Assembly (NCBI RefSeq): GCF_947179515.1
Contig: NC_067485.1
Span: 2,866,154-2,930,153, forward strand
Direction: 5' to 3'
Length of the DNA: 64,000 nucleotides
DNA from: Apodemus sylvaticus
Lineage: Eukaryota; Chordata; Mammalia; Rodentia; Muridae
The notes beneath the pieces were generated by a model, which was not told the DNA's origin, did no database searches, and worked only from the letters and a program-made list of their open reading frames with translations. Position numbers and translations under genes: made by a program. Numbering within the stretch: position 1 is the first letter of the stretch; the number at the start of each line of letters is the position of its first letter. Shown piece by piece: positions 57,854 through 64,000 of this stretch.

Positions 57854-59726
57854 TCTCTTTTTCAAAGTCAGTATAGCTATATGGATTTTTTTCAGCAATA
57901 CTTGTTTTTTTAAAAGCTAATAGTTGATTTCAATTTTAAAATATTAATTTGTTTTCCCCCCTCAATTCCCAATATCAGCCCCTATTTTCCTACCACCCTC
58001 TTGCAGTTTCTCTCCATATTCCCTCCTCACTTTCTCTTTTGAGATGGAGGAACGTCTTCTGTGTATGACCCCCAACCCTTCCAGTCTTTCAACCCCCCCT
58101 ACCCTGGACACATCATTCTCTGCACGACTAGGCACATCCTCTCACTGAGGCCTGACATGGCAGCACAGTTAGGGGGATGGGATCCACAGGCAGGCATCAA
58201 CTTCAGGGACAGTCACCACTCTAGTTGTTGGGGAATCCGCATTAAGAACAAGCTGCAGATCTGTTACAGATATGAGAGGGTGTCTAGGTTCAGTTCATGC
58301 TTACACTTTGGCTTGTTGTTCAATCTTTGGTAGCTGTCAAGGTTCCCGGGTAGTAGATCCTGTTGGTTTTCCTGTGGATTCCCTATTTTCTTTGGGTCCC
58401 TCAATCCTTCCCTGAACTCTTCCACACACCTCTCCATGCTCTGTCTAATCCTTGGTTGTTTGTCTTTGCATCTATCTGTTAGCTGTTCATTAGAGCCTCT
58501 CAGGGTTGAGGTATGCTAGGATCCTGTCTGCAAGCATAGCATGATATCAATAGTGTGAGAGATTGGTTCTTGCTCATTGGATAGGTCTCAGGTTTGGGCC
58601 AGTCGTTGGTTGGCCACTCCCTCCTCTGCTCTATCCTTGTCCCTATTTGTCTTATAGACAGGGCAGATTTTAGAAGGAAGATTTTTGTGGGTGAGGTGAT
58701 TTCCATATTTTTCCACTGGGAGACCTGCTTGGCTACAGGAAGTGGCCAATTTATGATCCACATCTTGAACTCCTAAAAGCTTTAGCTAGAGTTTTAAAAT
58801 AGTCATCCTGGGGCCTCTCCCTGTCCCTGATTCCTGGCAGGTCATAAAAATGCTTTCTGCACACCTACACCACCAATTTCCATTATCTCCTCTGCTTTCC
58901 CTCCATCTGTCCCTCCCTCCCACCACCCACTGTTTTCTTCCTCATTTCTTCTCCCACCCAGTTCTCTTCCACTATCCATCAGTGAAAGATGATGAGAAAA
59001 ATCCAACCAGCATTCCTTGGGCCCTCTTCATGATTTGGGTTCTTTGGGTCTGTGGATTTTTGCATAGTTATCCTATATTTTATTCGTAATAATCCACTTC
59101 TAAGTCAGTACATACCATTCATGTAATTTTGGGTCTGGGTTACCCTACTCAGGGTGACATTTTCTTATTCCATCCATTAGCTTGCATGATGTCCTTGTTT
59201 TTAATACCTGAGTGTTCCTTGTGTGATTGAATGACATTTCCTATATCCATTCTTCAGTTGAGGGACATAAAAGTTTTTTGTAGTTTCTATTACAAATAAA
59301 GCTGCTATGAGCATAGTTGAGCAAGTGTCCTAGTAGGAGCACTTTGGGGGTGTATGTTCAGGAGTGATATAGCTGGATCTCGAGGTAGAACTATTCTTAG
59401 TTTTCTTGGAAACTGAAAAAATGATTTCCAAAGTGGTTCTACAAGTTTGTACAACCACCAGCAATAGAAGAGTGTTTCCCTGGCTCCACATTCTCTCCAG
59501 AATGTGTTATTTTTTGAGTTTTTGATGTTAGAAATTCCAATGGATCTAAGATGGATCATCATATTTGTTTTGATTTACATTTCCCTAATGACTAAAGACT
59601 TTGAACATTTCTTTAAGTATTCCTTGGCCATTCACAAATCCTTTGCTGAGAATTCTCTGATTAGCACTGTTCCCTATACTTTAATTGGGATATTTGAGTT
59701 GTTGGTGTCTAACTTCTTGAGTTCTT

Positions 59727-59756
59727 TTAATTAATTAATTAATTAATTAATTAATT
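59727..59756. repeat. (TTAA)n repeat
   Basis: Seven TTAA/AATT units, at the tail of a reverse B1. Confidence 0.95.
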
Positions 59757-59893
59757 TCTAGACAGGGTTTCTCTGTATAGCCCTGGCTGTCCTGGAACTC
59801 ACTCTGTAAACCAGGTTGGCCTCGAACTCAGAAATCCACCTGCCTCTGCCTCCCAACTGCTGGGATTAAAGGCGTGCACTACCATTGTACAGC
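59757..59893 (-). mobile_element. B1 SINE inside old L1
   Basis: Reverse B1; the L1 phrase 'cttgagttcttt' is present on both sides (59716 and 59898). Confidence 0.95.
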
Positions 59894-61639
59894 ACCTCTT
59901 GAGTTCTTTAGAAATTTTGAATATTATTAACCCTCTGTCAGGTGAAGGGTTAGTGAAGATTTTGTCCCATTCTGTATGCTGCTATTTTGAACTACTGACA
60001 GTGTCCTTTGCCTTCAGAAGTTTTGCAATTTCATGAAGAATTTATCAGTTGCTGTTCTTAGTGTCTAAACCATTGCTGTTCTCATCAGTAAATTGTTTCC
60101 TTGACCACGTTTTCTTCAACAAGATATAGTGTATCTGATGTTATGTTGAGGTCTTTGATACAATAGTATTAGCATTTTGTGCAGGGTAATAGATATGGGG
60201 ATCTATTTGCATTCTTCTACATTTAGATATCCAATTTGACTAGCAATATTTGTTGAAGATGATTTCATCTTTTTCTATTGTAGAGTTTTGTTTTCTGTTT
60301 CAAATATCAAGTGTGCATAGTTGTGGATTGGTTACCTTGTCTGTTTCTGTACCAACACCATGCAATTTTTCTCACTCTTGCTCTATAGGACAGCTTTGAG
60401 GTCAGGGATGGTGTTTTTTTTCCTACAGAAGTTTTTTTTTTGTTGTTGTTGTTGTTAATTGTTTTTGCTATCCTGGGGTTTTTGTTATTCTATATGAAGT
60501 TGAGTGTTGCTCTTTGAATGTCTGTAAAAATTGTGTTGGAATTTTTGTGGGAATTGCATAGAAGTTGTAAATTGCTTTTGGTAAGATGTCCATTTTCACA
60601 GTTAGTCCTACCTATTCATAAGTATGGGAGGTATTTCCATCTTCTGATATCTTCTTCAGTTTTTTGCTTCAGGGACTTGATGATCTTGCTACACATATCT
60701 TTCACTTGCTTTGTTAGAATTACACCAAGGTATTTTATATTATTTGTGGAAATCGTGAAGGAAATTGTGCAAAATGTCTCCCTGACTTCTTTCACAGAAC
60801 ATTTATATTTTGTATAAATGGGGACTACTGATTTCTTTGAGTTAATTTGTTTGCAGTCACTTTGGTGAAGGTGTTTATTAGCTGTAGGAATTCTCTGGAA
60901 AAATTTTAGGCATCAGATATTTATACCATTATATCATCTGGGAGGAGTGACACTTAACTTCTTCCTTTCCCATTTGTATCTCCTTGATCTCCTTTGTTGT
61001 CTTACTGTGCTAGCTAGTACTTCAAGTACTATATTGCATAGATACAGCCTTATCCCTGATTTCAGTGGAGTTTCTTTAAGTTTCTTTACAGTTAATTTGA
61101 TGTTGGCTATTGGTATGCTGCATATTGCCTTTATTGTGTTTACGTATGGACCCTATATCCCATATCTCCTCAAGAATTTTGATATACAATGGTGTTTTAC
61201 TTTTCAAAGGCTTTTTCAGCATCTAATGATATGATCATGCAGTTCTTTTTTTTTTTTTTACCAGTTTGCTTATATGGTGGATTATGTTCATGAATTGTCA
61301 TATATTGAGCTATCCTTGCATCCCTGGAGTGAAGGCTACTTGATCATGGTGAATGATGTTTTCATGTGTTCTTGGATTAGAGGGTTTTTGGTTTGTTGTG
61401 CTTTCATTTACATTGAATTCTAGATGGTCTTTAATTTCTTTATTTCTTCCCTGACCCAGTGATCAGGGCACAAAAATATTTAGTATGAGTGAGTTTATAG
61501 GCTATTCATTCTGTTAATGTGGAGAACTTTACCTAGTATAGCTCTGTGTTTTTCATCTTCCCACTGAGGAATATGTGCTGGCTAACAATAGTGCTCCATA
61601 GTGATTTTCATTTGTTCCCTTCTTTTCTCCCAGGATTTG

Positions 61640-62045
61640 ATGCAGTGCCTAATAGCAGGTGCATAGAAGTTGCAGTTACCCCCATACCAATGCGATGTCA
61701 CAGAAGCAAATGTCTTATTTTGTATCCTAATATCTCTCTTTAATTGCTAAACTCTGTAGAACAGGTCTGTCTGTGAATTTGGTAGTTAACCCTGCTGCAA
61801 GTTGAATAATGGACTGTGCAAACTATCCACCTTGATTCCAGGAGGAAGAAGGGACATGCCTGCTGAGTGCTAGTAGACAGACAGATAGGCTATGAGAGGA
61901 CAGGCACAAGGGCTACTGAATCAGAAATGTTTGTGAATCTGGAAAGTGTTGGTCTGTTCTTGGTAGAATCCTGGGCCCTCACACTGTATGGTGTGTGACT
62001 TCAGCACACTCTACCCCCAAGGGAGGTGCTCATGTCACTCAAGAA
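61640..62045 (-). repeat. Unit E remnant with partial promoter-like module
   Basis: 61690-61760 parallels 33930-34000 ('tatcctaatatctctctttaattg'), and 61920-62045 parallels 34430-34545 ('ggaggtgctcatgtcactcaaga'). The homology stops just before the CCAAT pair. Confidence 0.75.
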
Positions 62046-62590
62046 TCTAATGTGTTATATACAAATTCATCTGTTCCTAGAGATGTAATCATGTAGGATA
62101 ACCAGCAATCAGCTATAAATCTCACGACATAGCTTGAAGAGATACCATATAAAAATGTATGCATAATTTGACAATTTCTGCTCCTTCATATCCCCATTAG
62201 TTATCCATTTGGCACTTCATTTTGAATTACTGCCTTCTGATAGAATTATCTAGAGATGCTAGATTATGAAATAGTGATAAGATGTATATTGTTTATTTGT
62301 TTGTTTTGCTTTCTGTTGTATGTGTGTGATGGGATAATGAGCTTTCAGGCCCCCACAGATATGTGGAGACCGGAAGATGACTTTGTGTGATCTACATTTG
62401 GCCATCGTTGTCTGGTGATCAATGTCAGTTTGCCAACCTTGCACACCAGAGGTGTTTCACACTGCGCCTTCTCACTGATGCTCAAATAATATTAGGTGAA
62501 ACAAACATGTCACTCGGGAACACTGTCTTCTTTTTAGATTATAAACATATTATCATATATGGATGAAAAGAAACAGTATAATTTGGTAAT
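62046..62590 (+). repeat. Copy of 43670-44200
   Basis: Same direction as 43670-44200: 'atgtaatcatgtaggataaccagcaatcagctataaatctca' parallels 43705-43745, and 'gcacttcattttgaattactgccttct' parallels 43822. Confidence 0.85.
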
Positions 62591-63091
62591 AAATTTTATC
62601 TACAACAGAAAACAATATACTGCTAAGTCTTTTTAAAAATATATTATTTCATTCTTAGGTGGAAACCCTTCTTCAGAACACTTTTCTCAGAACCACAAAT
62701 GAATGCCAGACAACTGTCTCAGTGGGCACAGCTGGTTGCTTCTAAACCTGATGACCTGAGTTCAATCACTGATAGACCCATATTATCTTCAGTTTTTTTC
62801 TTATTTCTATTCTTAGGTTCTGGGTTATGCATGTCACACACCAGCAGTATATAAAAGTGTTAAACAAAATGAGGAATAATGATGTCGCTTTCAGCCAAAA
62901 GCCTCCTTGGGTTTCATCTCTAGAACTCACAAAGTGGAAGTAGATAATAGACACTTGTAAGGTTTTTTCTCACTGTTCCCTACACCCATGGCACAGGTGT
63001 ATATCCACAAATACAGTTGAAACATTTTTCCATGGAGGAAATTAGCGAACAAAGAAAATTACCCAATTTTTGAGATGATATGAAATAATTT
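62591..63091. other. No recognised gene
   Basis: Possible weak SINE remnant at 62700-62790. Nothing else is seen. Confidence 0.45.
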
Positions 63092-63437
63092 GGCACAGGC
63101 TCCTGGTTCAACCTGGATGCCTGTGTCCTAGGCTCCCACCCAAGTTTCTCAGGCCCTAAATTCATCTTTGTGGGTTGTCTCAGCTGGTGGTCTGCAGTTT
63201 GAATGCTATACAAGGGTGAGGCCATTGGGAAGACTTGCTCAGTTTGGGAAAAGGTGTCTTGGCTGGCAAGGCTGGCTTCCTGGATGAGGGGTATGTGTGC
63301 AGGAATTTGATCCCCTGCTCCAGCCTCACAGGGTCGATGAGCTGTGGGGCCATCTTCCTCGGTGTACATGAGGTGGAGTAGGTAGCTGAAGATGTCAGGC
63401 TGTGTGTTGGTGTGCTTCAGACCAACACATTCACTGA
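63092..63437 (-). pseudogene. Zbtb2: ZBTB2 coding fragment
   Basis: Minus-strand homology to ZBTB2, a BTB zinc-finger transcription regulator. It covers the end of the BTB domain (SECVGLKHTNTQPDIFSYLL) and the following linker (PLIQEASLASQ, QVFPMASPLYSIQ, EKLGWEPRTQASRLNQEPVP). A one-base insertion in the LMYT/GK codon region and a one-base loss before PLIQ shift the frame between them. No zinc fingers, no poly(A). At its 5' edge the homology begins right after CTTTTCTTTCAG, which looks like a splice acceptor. Confidence 0.75.
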
Positions 63438-63445
63438 AAGAAAAG

Positions 63446-64000
63446 TAGAGAGCTGTGTGGAAACACCAGCCTCCGACCGAACAGCTCAGACACTCAAAAA
63501 CAAAGGACCATGCTCACTGAGCTTAGTTGCAAACCCAATTCAGAGCTCAGCAGAACAAATAAGTTCCTCATCATGAACTTTATCCACTTCATTCTTGTAA
63601 AAAAAATGTAGTCCAAGTTAGCCTTGAACTGACAGAGCTCCTCTGCTGCATGCCTCTGCTTCTCAAGAGTTGAATTTAAAGAAGGAAAGGCATGAACACT
63701 GCCGTAACACTTACTGGACTACTGGAAAATGCTGCATTTCAGAGACAACAATTCTAAAAGCTATGCAATGGTGAACTGAAATGAAACCAACAGAGGAAGA
63801 ATTACAGCAACAGAAGTGACAACATAACCACCCTTTTTATATCACTTCCAGATCTGGCTCAGGTTGGACTGCTGGTGTGTGGTGTTGAACTCAGACTCCT
63901 GTACTTTAATTGTAATGAATTTCTAAAGACTAACAGGTTCCATGACATTTTCACCGCTATGTCACCCACCATCGAGTGCTAATGTTTGCTCCCTTATCAC
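63446..64000. other. No recognised feature
   Basis: No gene or repeat recognised; the phrase near 63610 ('gtccaagttagccttgaactgac') may be a B1 relic. Confidence 0.5.

Larger units (their letters stand above)
57950..61545 (-). mobile_element. Old L1, decayed, minus orientation
   Basis: 3' UTR (57950-59100), then ORF2 C-terminus (59305-59562 contains FWRECGARETLFYCWW) and RT parts up to about 61400 in many frames ('ttgatgttggctattggtatgctgcatattgcc' is the complement of RT). Highly mutated; older than its neighbour. Confidence 0.88.

Overview
This window looks like genomic DNA of a mouse (genus Mus). It carries many B1 and B2 SINEs, long L1 fragments with mouse-type ORF1, ORF2 and 3' ends, retroviral solo LTRs, and retrocopies of mammalian genes. 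All homology statements below come from reading the sequence by eye; no alignment or search was run.

The only gene with an intact reading frame is a KRAB C2H2 zinc-finger gene on the minus strand. It has a 127-nt KRAB-A exon (6831-6705), a 61-nt KRAB linker exon (6523-6463) and a terminal zinc-finger exon (5352-3864). The three exons splice in one frame, giving about 558 residues. Exon 1 with the start codon was not found. The finger array ends at a Cys-to-stop change in a further finger, and decayed finger sequence continues to about 3195.

The rest is a patchwork of old segmental duplications filled with transposons. An outer inverted pair joins 1-3185 with 41290-49885. An inner inverted pair joins about 24050-27640 with 34440-37830, and about 30490-31240 with 33885-34900, so 24-38 kb is roughly palindromic around 32.5 kb. 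Inside these units a promoter-like module recurs at about 22.2, 27.5, 27.8, 30.8 and 34.55 kb, with a remnant at 62 kb. It carries paired CCAAT boxes, 26 bp apart in three copies. Only one zinc-finger gene accompanies these modules, so most look like orphan KRAB-ZNF promoters; that reading is inference.

Retrocopies: an RPL10 copy that starts at the 5' end of an intronic H/ACA snoRNA (8814-9407); a MAZ copy (14064-15350); and a ZBTB2 exon fragment (63092-63437). L1 blocks lie at 12158-14063, 15354-21431, 29978-30478, 44993-48645, 51640-57672 and 57950-61545.

The most notable item is the RPL10 retrocopy. Its structure, a snoRNA at the 5' end, then the rest of the intron, then spliced exons, a poly(A) tail and a target-site duplication, looks like a fossil of a snoRNA-capped polyadenylated RNA.
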